DNA from: Sinotaia quadrata | Lineage: Eukaryota; Mollusca; Gastropoda; Architaenioglossa; Viviparidae | Direction: 5' to 3' | Length of the DNA stretch: 64,000 nucleotides | Assembly (NCBI GenBank): GCA_028829895.1 | Contig: CM054181.1 | Span: 34,458,259 to 34,522,258, forward strand | Part shown: one piece after another, positions 26,001-31,101 of the stretch | Numbering within the stretch: the stretch's first letter is position 1 | Layout of the letters: each line of letters opens with the position of its first letter | Made by a program: the position numbers and the translations under genes | Notes under the pieces: generated by a model | The model's database searches: none | Told to the model about the DNA's origin: nothing | The model's input: the letters and a program-made list of their open reading frames with translations, nothing else

Positions 26001-27158
26001 TGAGCGCAGGTAACTGGCAACCCACGTATAAATTACTGTTTGTCTCTTACTGCCCGTCATATTTACGTCATACATCTGGATTAAAGATAGTTTCCAGGCG
26101 GCCAGGAGCGAGCGAGATGACAATGACGCGCCCACTGAATGACGTCAAACGATTAATACACGTTCTTCTCCTGATAATATTATCGTAATGCATCAACTAC
26201 AAAGCGCTGACCATGGGGCTACTTCTCTGCAGAACTGAGTTCATAGTAACTCTGCATTAATTCTGAAATAATTGGTTTATTGAATGAAGAGACAAGCCAC
26301 AATTCAACCAGTTTTAAAACTGTTCAACAGTGTTTTGTGGATCCTTCTCAGAATTCAACAATTTCTTAGTCTGGTTCTGTGGGTCTTCCTTAGACACCAA
26401 ACACTCTACCAGCTGCTTTAAAATGGACAGCAATTTGCAATCTCTCTATGCATGATTTTAGATTATATCTTTGTCTTTTACTGTAGTTTAATAACGTCAG
26501 TAAAGCTTCAAATATTAGAAGCTATTACATTATTATAATTACAATGCGTACACATCAAGAACAAGTCGAAGAGCGAGTTTGGCTTCACTGACTTAAGAAC
26601 TGCGTACACATCAAGAACAAGAGCTAGTTTGACTTCACTGACTTAAGAACTGCGTACACATCAAGAACAAGAGCTAGTTTGGCTTCACTGACTTAAGAAC
26701 TGCGTACACATCGAGAACAAGAGCTAGTTTGACTTTACTGACTTAAGAACTGCATGCATGTAGCTTCCTCATGCTCCACACAAAAAAAAAGGGACACAAC
26801 ATTACGAGTAAACAAATCTCACCTACCGTTGTGTACAACACATAAATTTACGAGTCAATAACTACACGCACCCTGCATTGCTACCGTCGTTGCAGGTGAC
26901 CTGAGAGTGACGCAACCATTTTCTGCGTAGCTGTGGCTTGTCGGAGATGGTGCACGATTGCGTCACTATGGCGATATCTCGCAGCAACTCCTGGCCACGG
27001 CCGCCAAGTTGAGAGAGCTTCCTGGAACTGAGGGTAATATCGTTCGAATCCCCCCGACGTTGTGGTGCAGTAGTCGTCGTTGTGATGACGTAGGCTGTTA
27101 AGACGTACAGCACGTGCAGCCAATACATCAGTTTTTGACGACATTCCATTCTGATCAT
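484..27158 (-). CDS. NOTUM: NOTUM, Wnt palmitoleoyl-protein carboxylesterase (10 exons, 3' end off window)
   Basis: Joined minus-strand exons in transcript order: 27158-26872, 16694-16642, 12270-12175, 10660-10600, 9185-9130, 7358-7253, 6451-6263, 4284-4187, 1603-1450, 531-484; 1148 nt, 382 codons plus 2 nt. Every junction is GT/AG and the phases agree throughout. Notum is a secreted alpha/beta hydrolase that removes the palmitoleate from Wnt and so silences Wnt signalling outside the cell. Seen here: a hydrophobic signal-peptide-like N-terminus, the oxyanion block GGWFCF (residues 114-119), the motif IPYCSSD in exon 5, the nucleophile motif GSSAGG with Ser220, Asp326 in LYDAAQ and His377 in VSHEV. 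Spacings 106 and 51 compare with 108 and 49 in human NOTUM (S232, D340, H389). The C-terminal region lies beyond the left edge. Family identity is firm; expression and exact start are not shown. Confidence 0.96.
532..1449 (-). other. NOTUM intron 9, AT-rich, no further feature seen
   Basis: Very AT-rich unique sequence with short runs of A and T. An imperfect duplicated stretch (tgtgttGCTGGCtaacaca near 769 and similar at 811 and 855) is the only repeat noticed. No exon or mobile element can be supported. Confidence 0.7.
1450..1603 (-). CDS. NOTUM: NOTUM exon 9: catalytic aspartate
   Basis: 154 nt, acceptor GTTTTTTTCAG, donor GTGAGT, phase 1 in and 2 out. Encodes PVYIVQNLYDAAQIKVDNVF followed by a variable loop and WRYLLQLGEQVRTTLLNT, matching human PVFVVQWLFDEAQLTVDNVH and LYIQNLGRELRHTLK. 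Asp326 in LYDAAQ corresponds to catalytic D340 of human NOTUM. Confidence 0.96.
1604..2514 (-). other. NOTUM intron 8, first part; GC-richer unidentified block at 2130-2450
   Basis: 1636-1726 holds two copies of a roughly 62-bp segment (gttgtctttttA...tatatttta). From about 2130 the base composition rises, with a TATA-like TATAAATAG at 2432, which may mark an old mobile-element promoter. I cannot name the element. No coding similarity was seen. Confidence 0.4.
2515..2612 (+). repeat. Two-copy direct repeat, about 53 bp
   Basis: The block beginning agactcctgggccttag occurs at 2515 and 2568, each followed by ggccgatagttagg and ggatagtttagg. It lies just before the hAT fragment and may be its subterminal repeat. 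Confidence 0.75.
2640..3420 (+). mobile_element. Degraded hAT transposon fragment: transposase C-terminus and right terminal repeat
   Basis: A frame at 2742-3053 encodes the hAT C-terminal dimerisation domain: a DPL motif, RFPKLASF, LCIPATPVPCKRLFSLSG and LTPDNVKKLVCLKDW, matching the family pattern (W-RFP-LA, ATS-PSER-FS-AG, L-P--V--LVFL). The ZBED-like DNA-binding part and the catalytic acidic residues are absent, and a stop (TGA) separates the upstream acidic linker frame (from about 2650). The right end, 3388-3420, reads on the other strand CAGGGGTGCACAAACC followed by a ggcc-rich tract, a typical hAT terminal inverted repeat. A matching left terminus was not found. Non-functional relic in NOTUM intron 8. 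Confidence 0.82.
2742..3053 (+). pseudogene. hAT transposase C-terminal fragment
   Basis: 104 codons open from the ATG at 2742, but the domain is only the last fifth of a normal hAT transposase. The serine-glutamate pair of the family SER motif reads CKR here. It lacks the N-terminal and catalytic regions, so no active enzyme can come from it. Confidence 0.8.
3447..3740. repeat. Minisatellite, about 60 bp, four to five copies
   Basis: Unit contains caatgcttTggaggaccat and cttacaacttActtagatct. Two central copies (3539-3640) are nearly identical; the outer ones are diverged. It begins immediately after the hAT right end. Confidence 0.85.
3952..4189 (-). repeat. Minisatellite reaching the exon 8 donor, 50-54 bp units
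   Basis: About five units. The unit nearest exon 8 repeats tgtgcactttactcacttt (4121-4139 and 4171-4189), which contains the last bases of exon 8 and its GTGAGT donor in reverse. Other units carry CCTTTGATC at about 3991 and 4081, a perfect TCF/LEF consensus, and CATTTGATC once. Extending exon 8 through its donor gives TAA after two codons. Confidence 0.88.
4187..4284 (-). CDS. NOTUM: NOTUM exon 8
   Basis: 98 nt encoding MWEPRLPHDCRTQYPSEV and WRCYFGHRLYPSLK, matching human YWNGVVPERCRRQFQ and WNCFFGYKVYPTLR. Acceptor TTTTTCAG, donor GTGAGT, phase 2 in and 1 out. The donor and 13 following bases recur 50 bp further into the intron as the edge of a tandem array (3952-4189). Confidence 0.95.
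4290..4719 (-). other. NOTUM intron 7, AT-rich, nothing recognised
   Basis: Unique AT-rich sequence with weak internal repetition (actaatgttac/actagtgttag near 4565-4620). No exon, RNA gene or mobile element can be supported. Confidence 0.6.
4720..4988. repeat. Minisatellite, 87-88 bp, three copies
   Basis: Copies start at gatttcacaaag in 4720, 4808 and 4895, with a truncated fourth at 4982. Copies differ at a few positions. An open frame across them is a by-product of the repeat. Confidence 0.92.
5130..5510. repeat. Degenerate ACAAAGAC-type tandem repeat
   Basis: Rich in CACAAAGACA, CTCAAAGAA and AAACA words with irregular spacing of 18-36 bp; two exact long copies start at 5147 and 5186. 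Open frames here are low-complexity Lys/Thr/His artefacts. Confidence 0.8.
5511..6262 (-). other. NOTUM intron 7, remainder, AT-rich
   Basis: Unique AT-rich sequence with a short (TA)n run at about 6040-6054 and another at 6251-6260 touching the exon 7 donor. Nothing else recognised. Confidence 0.6.
6263..6451 (-). CDS. NOTUM: NOTUM exon 7: GxSxG and central domain
   Basis: 189 nt, acceptor TGACCAG, donor GTATAT, phase 2 in and 2 out. Encodes AGGTGVLVNVDHVAELV, then IQVRGLVDAGWFLDN and ACHNAYSCSPIVSIQRGLQ, aligning with human AGGTGVLLNVDRVAEQL, IQVRGLADSGWFLDN and CVDTITCAPTEAIRRGIR. The cysteines and the WFLDN block are conserved. This is the longest well-conserved exon of the set and on its own identifies the family. 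Confidence 0.97.
6700..6802 (+). repeat. (TG)n microsatellite, interrupted
   Basis: About 100 bp of TG repeats with TTG interruptions, in NOTUM intron 6. Confidence 0.95.
7253..7358 (-). CDS. NOTUM: NOTUM exon 6: nucleophile elbow (first half)
   Basis: 106 nt encoding DDFAFMGSLIIEEVMKKL... and KKLIVTGS, matching EYAFMGALIIQEV and KVLLLAGS in human. Acceptor CTGCCAG, donor GTACTT. The exon ends after AG, the first two bases of the catalytic serine codon (Ser220), which is completed by the T at the start of exon 7. The strand-helix pair here positions the nucleophile in the alpha/beta hydrolase fold. Confidence 0.96.
7359..9129 (-). other. NOTUM intron 5, no gene recognised
   Basis: Mixed unique sequence, with a C run at 7544-7551. 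The stretch 7800-8340 is less AT-rich and may be a decayed mobile element, but no conserved protein motif was found on either strand. Nothing else is supported. Confidence 0.55.
9130..9185 (-). CDS. NOTUM: NOTUM exon 5
   Basis: 56 nt encoding LIPYCSSDSWSGTKNKTK, matching the invariant IPYCSSDVWSG of Notum and plant pectin acetylesterases. Acceptor GATTTCAG-type; donor GTATAT is weak but is the only one that joins in phase 1 to exon 6, giving a Ser at the junction. It was found only by searching for the missing segment; being so short it has no ORF of its own. Confidence 0.92.
9299..9366 (+). repeat. (GACA)/(GATA) tetranucleotide repeat
   Basis: Runs of ggatggacagacagacagata and gatagacagaca over about 65 bp. 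Confidence 0.9.
9546..9726. repeat. Minisatellite, about 80-84 bp, two and a half copies
   Basis: The words aaaggcatttt, gcacaatgactac and gatatgatagtggatt recur at 9548, 9616 and 9700. Confidence 0.85.
9862..10012. repeat. Minisatellite, about 60 bp, three copies
   Basis: The unit contains aaagtaattaaattattta and gactgcccctt, followed by tataaag. Confidence 0.85.
10458..10640 (-). repeat. Array of four copies of the exon 4 3' end and donor
   Basis: The true exon end (10600-10630) has diverged copies at about 10548-10590, 10501-10547 and 10458-10500, recognisable by atgttagCgtgaaaAcaatatggg and similar. The copy at 10551 keeps a GTAAGT (reverse strand AACATT|GTAAGT). Reading through the real donor gives TAA at once. 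Confidence 0.82.
10600..10660 (-). CDS. NOTUM: NOTUM exon 4
   Basis: 61 nt encoding TGILSSDPEENPYYFHANM, nearly identical to the family signature TGILSSQPEENPYWWNANM. Acceptor TTGTAG; donor GTAAGT, chosen over overlapping GTs because it completes Val in phase with exon 5. Degenerate copies of its 3' end and donor continue into the intron as a short array (10458-10599). Confidence 0.95.
10729..10885. repeat. Two-copy repeat, about 70 bp
   Basis: gtggtgtatgaCtgtaa, actatcaataa and aggcagacagatagaaag each appear twice. Confidence 0.85.
10910..11425. repeat. Minisatellite, about 28-37 bp, some 14 copies
   Basis: The core tccatgtaattagcctaYcc recurs throughout; three consecutive copies (about 11113-11220) with cctacaaaagtacaaggc are identical. 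Confidence 0.93.
11930..12210 (-). repeat. Tandem duplication, about 150 bp, covering the exon 3 donor
   Basis: agattttaattagcaaat occurs at about 11936 and 12052, aaccacaatcttaataaat at about 11965 and 12117, and accttttctat...tctgggcc at 12021 and 12173. So the 3' end of exon 3, its donor and adjoining intron were duplicated once. Confidence 0.9.
12021..12052 (-). pseudogene. Decayed copy of the NOTUM exon 3 3' end
   Basis: On the minus strand this reads ggcatcggcccagacatag...aaaag|gtagga, against ggcgctggcccagacatag...aaaag|gtggga in the real exon. An extra AAATAG has been inserted and no acceptor precedes it, so it should not be spliced in. Confidence 0.8.
12175..12270 (-). CDS. NOTUM: NOTUM exon 3: oxyanion-hole region
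   Basis: 96 nt, acceptor TATTACAG, donor GTGGGA, phase 1 in and 1 out. It begins with the second Gly of GGWFCF, the segment that in human NOTUM provides oxyanion-hole residues G127 and W128. It continues with DKASCTERHRVM and MSSRRWPRHRK, matching the family's cysteine-containing block and MSSRDWPRTR. The human tyrosine after the tryptophan is phenylalanine here. A decayed copy of the exon's last 30 or so bases lies in the next intron at 12021-12052. Confidence 0.95.
12390..12715. repeat. Degenerate minisatellite (tatccattg...actgtaata)
   Basis: Units of about 50-60 bp built from atccattGcactgtaata and gattaaGatatcc, grading into the next array. Confidence 0.8.
12680..13258. repeat. 35-bp minisatellite, about 16 copies, with a five-unit higher-order repeat
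   Basis: The unit is gattcagatgtttaattgta plus ctgttacaagagatt. Variant copies (TTTC, TTGC, the variant ttaattataCTG with gatCg) recur in the same order 175 bp (five units) apart, at about 12850-12960 and 13025-13140. Confidence 0.93.
13560..14420. repeat. Degenerate repeats (tgtgcttgactattat; gactcagatgtctttgtac)
   Basis: 13560-13800 repeats gatatgtgcttgactatt and ctcctgtactRtgaact. 13800-14420 repeats cttgactcagatgtctttgt in shorter, eroded units. In NOTUM intron 2. Confidence 0.85.
14421..16160 (-). other. NOTUM intron 2, mostly unique; GC-richer block at 15061-15345
   Basis: Contains a (GT)n/G-run at 14600-14627 and a pyrimidine-rich (TC) tract at about 15855-15890. The block 15061-15345 is clearly less AT-rich than its surroundings and non-repetitive in this window; it may be an old mobile element or a conserved regulatory piece. 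No coding similarity found. Confidence 0.5.
16291..16367 (+). repeat. (CT)n(CA)n microsatellite
   Basis: About 26 bp of CT followed by about 50 bp of CA. Confidence 0.98.
16580..16672 (-). repeat. 31-bp triplication of the exon 2 3' end with its splice donor
   Basis: Three consecutive near-identical 31-bp copies. On the minus strand each reads ttcaaagtggattgtctttc then ttgaag|gtaag. Donors lie at 16641-16636 (GTAAGT, used), 16610-16605 (GTAAGT) and 16579-16574 (GTAACT). The first two are identical in all nine donor bases, so only position and frame distinguish them. Confidence 0.96.
16642..16694 (-). CDS. NOTUM: NOTUM exon 2
   Basis: 53 nt encoding YYIRKSPGSSKWIVFLE between a TTTGCAG acceptor and a GTAAGT donor, phase 2 in and phase 1 out. 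It corresponds to the family segment GYYL...GSRRWLLFLEGG that leads into the oxyanion loop. Its last 25 bases plus the donor are repeated twice more immediately downstream (16580-16641). Only the first donor keeps the frame: continuing past it gives a stop in the second copy. Its 5' end also has relatives at 16731-16899. Confidence 0.93.
16681..16899 (-). repeat. Dispersed copies of the exon 2 5' end
   Basis: tgcgtatgtagta, the reverse of the first bases of exon 2, recurs at 16731 and 16812, and as tgcgaatgtagta at 16887. The extra copies lack the CAG acceptor that precedes the real exon. Confidence 0.8.
17035..17072 (+). repeat. (CA)n microsatellite
   Basis: About 19 CA units in NOTUM intron 1. 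Confidence 0.97.
17165..17220. promoter_or_regulatory. Cluster of three TCF/LEF-type motifs
   Basis: GGCTTTGAAG at 17170-17179, ATCAAAG at 17191-17197 and ATCAAAG at 17211-17217, within 48 bp, in a GC-richer non-repetitive piece 470 bp upstream of exon 2. TCF/LEF proteins bind (A/T)(A/T)CAAAG. Notum is a known Wnt target in flies and vertebrates, so a Wnt-response element is plausible, but short motifs arise by chance. Confidence 0.4.
17675..17722 (+). mobile_element. Miniature GC-rich element, copy A, between 11-bp direct repeats
   Basis: Begins agcgcgaaagcggc, then agaagccggaagcgcccc, and ends in a cactcaatcaaa tail. Direct repeats GTGTGTGGGCC flank it (17664-17674 and 17723-17733). The same sequence is at 45001 and 50805 in reverse orientation. 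Predicted folds: CGC-GAAA-GCG, or GGC-AGAA-GCC inside GCGC/GCGC. Family unknown. Confidence 0.75.
17734..17780 (+). mobile_element. Miniature element, diverged copy
   Basis: agcagcaaaatcggc, then aggccggaagctgcc and a ccaatcaaa tail, aligns end to end with copy A with about a quarter of positions changed. It follows the right-hand direct repeat of copy A directly. Confidence 0.6.
18640..18850. repeat. Two short minisatellites
   Basis: 18655-18750: cttacaGtcatctggataac plus aagttag, about 35 bp, three copies. 18755-18850: taacacattattattgRt and atgtacgcagtcagtt, about 55 bp, two copies. Confidence 0.88.
18851..19400 (-). other. NOTUM intron 1, AT-rich, nothing recognised
   Basis: Unique AT-rich sequence with poly-A and poly-T runs; no motif worth naming. 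Confidence 0.6.
19405..19790. repeat. Minisatellite (cgggaccacaaaatctgttc), 34 bp, plus older related units
   Basis: 19615-19770 has about four close 34-bp copies (tcaatcaagacgggaccac). 19405-19615 has degenerate relatives (taattaatatgggtt with tcacgcaag). Confidence 0.9.
20080..20540. repeat. 18-bp minisatellite, about 25 copies
   Basis: Unit ggtgtatgtgaaagtctt. Because the period is a multiple of three, both strands are open: the minus strand gives a 215-codon frame of six-residue TKTFTY-like repeats. Composition and lack of any domain argue against a protein. Confidence 0.93.
20640..21774 (-). other. NOTUM intron 1, unique with GC-richer spots
   Basis: Holds a GT/GC-alternating patch (20735-20765), a CA/CG patch (20925-20962) and GC-richer pieces at 21030-21130 and 21540-21670; the latter contains TGACGTCA (about 21580). 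No exon is supported. Confidence 0.5.
21775..21960. repeat. Minisatellite, about 70 bp, nearly three copies
   Basis: Units contain cagagactaacaaacg, ccccctggatcctgtcaaag and gaattatc. Confidence 0.88.
21961..23945 (-). other. NOTUM intron 1, unique; GC-richer island at 23160-23430
   Basis: 23030-23190 has a loose repeat (ttacatgacgttgatatctta). The island 23190-23430 is CpG-bearing and non-repetitive, a candidate regulatory piece. No exon could be placed. Confidence 0.5.
23950..24175. repeat. 41-bp minisatellite, five copies
   Basis: Unit: acactacaatcacgacaatg then gagactggcttcatgtcacac. Open frames are repeat artefacts. Confidence 0.93.
24345..24460. repeat. 35-bp minisatellite, three copies
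   Basis: gtgagcggtccacatggtgg followed by ttagaaccacagaat. Confidence 0.92.
24461..25385. repeat. Degenerate 47-bp minisatellite, about 18 copies
   Basis: Core gtgttcacttcagtctgagg followed by gaagtctctccaaactcagtg. Copies differ substantially, so it is older than the homogeneous arrays to the right. Confidence 0.9.
25590..25790. repeat. 57-bp minisatellite, three and a half copies
   Basis: accaaggtagattgtttgag plus ggcgtgaattagtat and tttaagtgcttgagt. The period is a multiple of three, which explains the minus-strand open frame. Confidence 0.92.
26540..26755. repeat. 50-bp minisatellite, four copies
   Basis: ctgcgtacacatcaagaaca then agagctagtttgacttcact and gacttaagaa. It lies about 120 bp from the exon 1 donor. 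Confidence 0.93.
26872..27158 (-). CDS. NOTUM: NOTUM exon 1: signal peptide and N-terminal region
   Basis: 287 nt, codons 1-95, ending in phase 2 (GG before GTGCGT). The first ATG (27158) is followed three codons later by a second (27149). A hydrophobic stretch (roughly LMYWLHVLYVLTAYVI, residues 11-26) fits a signal peptide for secretion. The middle is poorly conserved, as in other Notums. The end, VTCNDGSNAG, matches the start of the conserved Notum domain, and an upstream cysteine in TQSC also aligns. An in-frame TAG lies at 27182-27180, so the ORF is closed upstream. An acceptor-like stretch (pyrimidine-rich, ending TGATCAG at 27151) sits just before the second ATG, so the true start may be 27149 after a 5' UTR intron. 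The donor GTGCGT is weak. Confidence 0.88.
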
Positions 27159-27180
27159 AAAAGCAAAAGTGGAACAGAGC

Positions 27181-27425
27181 TATAAACTAGACTTGTTAAG
27201 AAATAAGAGATCTAAATAAATATACTGTTTGTCAAGATCAGAGATATAAACTAAACATATTTAAAAATAAGAGATCTAAATAAATATACTTTTTGTCAAG
27301 ATAAGAGATATAAACTAAACATACTTTAAAAAAAAGAGATCTAAATAAATATACTGTTTGTCAAGATCAGAGATATAAACTAAACATATTTAAAAATAAG
27401 AGATCTAAATAAATATACGTTTTGC
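27181..27425. repeat. Minisatellite, about 63 bp, four copies
   Basis: aagagatctaaataaatata, then tttgtcaagat and agagatataaactaaacat. It begins just upstream of the NOTUM start codon and would lie in the 5' leader or proximal promoter if transcription starts nearby. Confidence 0.92.
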
Positions 27426-28733
27426 AAAGAAAAGAAATAAACAAAACAATTCTTTGATTCGTTTTTATTTTATTTCTTTAAAATAAACAAACCTAAACAG
27501 ACCTTCTGGCTACATAACAAGTGAACTATTCTTTTTTTATTTGCAAAGAACAGAGTTCATTAAACTAGACATTTTGCCAACAACAGTTTTACCCAGAAAA
27601 ACATTTAGTTTTTCTAAAATGTTTTTAGCCAAAATAAACTAAATTGATTGAAAAAACACTGACCAATAATAAAAAAATCCATGAATTTTTCAAGAAAATA
27701 TAAAATGAACCTTTTTCAATACATGCAAACATGCAAAGACACACACACACACACACACACAAAAGTCAAATACGTATGGTGTAAACGTCACACACAAGAT
27801 GCAAACGTCAGACGTTGAAGATGAAAACGCCAAACATACAAAATATAAATGGCATACATTCATTATTTAAATGTCATATACTCAAATTAATATCCACACT
27901 CAGGATATAAATATCATACAAAAGATTCACACAATACACACAAGATGAAAATGTCATATACGCAGGATACAAATGTCATACATAAGATTCACATATATAC
28001 ACAGGATGAAAAGACATCCATACAAGAGGATTTCAAAAAGCATTCTTGGCAAAATACTTGAAATTTTGAAAGTAGGTGTGTTTTCGTTTTTCTTGATAAT
28101 GCTATCAAAATTAATTTTATAACAAACAAAATTATAATCAACACCGATTACACGCGTTTTCAGACTTGAATGTTTCTGTCCCAAGTGATTAAATGAATAA
28201 AGAGCTATTACAGAATCTCCAAACATCAAAGTGTGGTGGAGTAAATTTACCTATCCGTAATTCTAAACTTAATTGTTATATAAATTATTAAATATCAAAG
28301 TACCCTGACATTAGGCACTGTTTATGCTGATATTTTAAGTGTCAAAGCTGGAAGTAAACAACTCAGGTGGAGGATAGGCTAGAAATTACTTAAGCAATCA
28401 AAACCAGCTGAACTGCAGGATTTGTAAGAAGAAAGAAAGGAATTTACAGCTGAAAAATACCTTAAATTTAATGCTGCCTTAATTTGACTTTTGCAGAAGA
28501 CAAGCCTTTTTGTTTTCTTTGTCGGGTCAAGCTACGGTAACTACTGTACTCTACTTGATTATGTTAGTGTATGCATCCAGCATTGTCGTCAACTTATCAG
28601 TAAACAGTTGATTTCTGTGAATTCCTTTCTGCCAATATGGCAGAAACTGGGGCTTGGGTTTGGTCTTGAGCATTCACAAAGATTATTTTGAATGTTCCTT
28701 GCAGTTTGTTGAGTAAACACATATGGAAATTCA
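27426..28733. other. NOTUM 5' flank, AT-rich; (CA)n at 27741-27762
   Basis: 27770-28020 has loose repeats of an acaagatgaaaAcgtcatac type. The rest is unique AT-rich sequence. No promoter could be identified with confidence. Confidence 0.55.
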
Positions 28734-28949
28734 AGAATATTCCTCCTGATGTGCTTGACAACACTATGAAATTCAACAATATTCCTCCTGATGTGCTTGA
28801 CAGCATTATGAAATTCAAGAATATTCCTCCTGATGTGCTTGACAGCACTATGAAATTCAATAATATTCCTCCTGATGTGCTTGACAGCATTATGAAATTC
28901 AAGAATATTCCTCCTGATGTGCTTGACAGCACTATGAAATTCAGGACGA
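28734..28949 (+). repeat. 42-bp minisatellite, five copies in alternating A/B form
   Basis: Unit: aatattcctcctgatgtgct then tgacagcaYtatgaaattcaa. Copies alternate cattatg...caaG with cactatg...caaT, a dimeric 84-bp order. The open frame is a by-product. Confidence 0.93.
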
Positions 28950-29748
28950 TTCTCTAAAGATGTGCTTGACAGCACTATGAAATTCAGGACGATTCTCTAA
29001 AGATGTGCTTGACAGCACTATGAAATTCAGGACGATTCTCTAAAGATGTGCTTGACAGCACTATGAAATTCAGGACGATTCTCTAAAGATGTGCTTGACA
29101 GCACTATGAAATTCAGGACGATTCTCTAAAGATGTGCTTGACAGCACTATGAAATTCAGGACGATTCTCTAAAGATGTGCTTGACAGCACTATGAAATTC
29201 AGGACGATTCTCTAAAGATGTGCTTGACAGCACTATGAAATTCAGGACGATTCTCTAAAGATGTGCTTGACAGCACTATGAAATTCAGGACGATTCTCTA
29301 AAGATGTGCTTGACAGCACTATGAAATTCAGGACGATTCTCTAAAGATGTGCTTGACAGCACTATGAAATTCAGGACGATTCTCTAAAGATGTGCTTGAC
29401 AGCACTATGAAATTCAGGACGATTCTCTAAAGATGTGCTTGACAGCACTATGAAATTCAGGACGATTCTCTAAAGATGTGCTTGACAGCACTATGAAATT
29501 CAGGACGATTCTCTAAAGATGTGCTTGACAGCACTATGAAATTCAGGACGATTCTCTAAAGATGTGCTTGACAGCACTATGAAATTCAGGACGATTCTCT
29601 AAAGATGTGCTTGACAGCACTATGAAATTCAGGACGATTCTCTAAAGATGTGCTTGACAGCACTATGAAATTCAGGACGATTCTCTAAAGATGTGCTTGA
29701 CAGCACTATGAAATTCAGGACGATTCTCTAAAGATGTGCTTGGAGAGT
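28950..29748 (+). repeat. 43-bp minisatellite, 18 identical copies
   Basis: Unit tgtgcttgacagcactatga followed by aattcaggacgattctctaaaga. Unit starts run from 28961 to 29735, exactly 18 x 43 bp, with no difference seen. It is the sequel of the 42-bp array, sharing tgtgcttgacagcactatga. Confidence 0.97.
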
Positions 29749-29879
29749 GCATCGAAGATTCTAGAACAGTTGTGTAACTGTAACTGTGTAACATGCCTCT
29801 AGAAGGGACACATGGGATCTCGCCTAAATATGAAAGGCAGTGACTTGTTGCAAAACGCGTGAATGTGAAACACGTGCCG

Positions 29880-30080
29880 GCGACCTCTCTAGCAAGCATT
29901 ACTGTCAGTGTTGACCTCTCTAGCAAGCATTACTGTCAGTGTTGACCTCTCTAGCAAGCATTACTGTCAGTGTTGACCTCTCTAGCAAGCATTACTGTCA
30001 GTGTTGACCTCTCTAGCAAACATTACTGTCAGTGTTGACCTCTCCAGCAAACACTACTGTCAGTGTTGAGCTTTCTAGCA
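29880..30080. repeat. 31-bp minisatellite, about six copies
   Basis: gacctctctagcaagcatta followed by ctgtcagtgtt. Confidence 0.94.
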
Positions 30081-30494
30081 ATCACGATTTTGAGTGTGTT
30101 GACCTCTTTTTCAAGCACTACATTTAGTGTGACTGTAAATGTCTATGTCAAGTGTGTAACGTGTACAGACTGTACACAGTATAAGAAGTAGTCATTTGTT
30201 AACTCGCTGTGACTGACATATCTAGAACTGTGCAAGAATCATTTTATCTACAAAAAACTGGTTTCTCAAAACAAGTTAGTAAACAAAACCGGATTCTTTA
30301 TAGAATCCGTTGTTACCCACACAACCCGGTTTTTCTGCAAAAACTCGCTTGTAATACATAAAGTGTATGGAAGTTGTTTGTTTGTTTTTAAAAGACAGAT
30401 TGTTTTACACAAAATAATTTAAAATAAACACTGACTCCCAAATAACGAATAAAGTGAACATTAAACCTCAAACTAACTTAAACAAGACTCGCTT

Positions 30495-30980
30495 CTGTGT
30501 ACAAAATGTTTTGTACTGAACATGACGGTTCTTGCACGCAAATATATTTTGTATTAATCCAAAATATTTTGTACTGAACTTGACGGTTCTTGTACGCAAA
30601 TATATTTTGTATTAAACCAAAAATATATAGTACTGAACATGACAGTTTTTATACGCAAATATATAGTTTGTGTTAAGCCAAAAATATATCATACTAAAAT
30701 CATACTAAAAATATATCATGACAGTTTTTTGTAGGCAAATATAATTTGTATGAAGTCAAAATATATTTTGTATTAATGAAAGCAATTGTATACAAAATAT
30801 ATTTTGTGTTAAGGAAAGCAACTGTTGTGTACAAAATATATTATTATTAAGGAAAGCAATCATTGTGTACAAAAAATATTGGCAATAAATAAAACTGCAG
30901 GATGCAAAATATATTTGAATTAAGAAAAGCAATTATCGTGTACAAAAAATAGTGGCATTAAATAATGATGTACAGGATGT
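30495..30980. repeat. Degenerate AT-rich repeats (aaatatattttgtatta)
   Basis: Loose units of 40-60 bp built on gtacaaaatatattttgt and ttaaggaaagcaa. Confidence 0.8.
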
Positions 30981-31004
30981 GGGAAAATTATTATATTCTT
31001 CATT

Positions 31005-31101
31005 CTTCAAACTAGAAAAGAGAAATCACTAATTGTCCTTCAAATCAGAAAACTCACTAACTGTCTTTCAAAACAAGGAAAGATAAATCTCTAATTGTCA
31101 T
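31005..31101. repeat. Minisatellite (gaaatcactaattgtccttc), left part
   Basis: Three diverged units ending ...aaatctctaattgtcat at the junction with the inserted element. Confidence 0.88.

Noticed and set aside
27035..27055. GTTCGAATCC, a tRNA B-box-like word
   Set aside because: It lies inside NOTUM exon 1 coding sequence, with no A box or cloverleaf around it.
28589..28975. Frames encoding repeated peptides (NIPPDVLD... on plus, RRNILEFH... on minus)
   Set aside because: Explained by a 42-bp repeat period; the frame ends where the period becomes 43.
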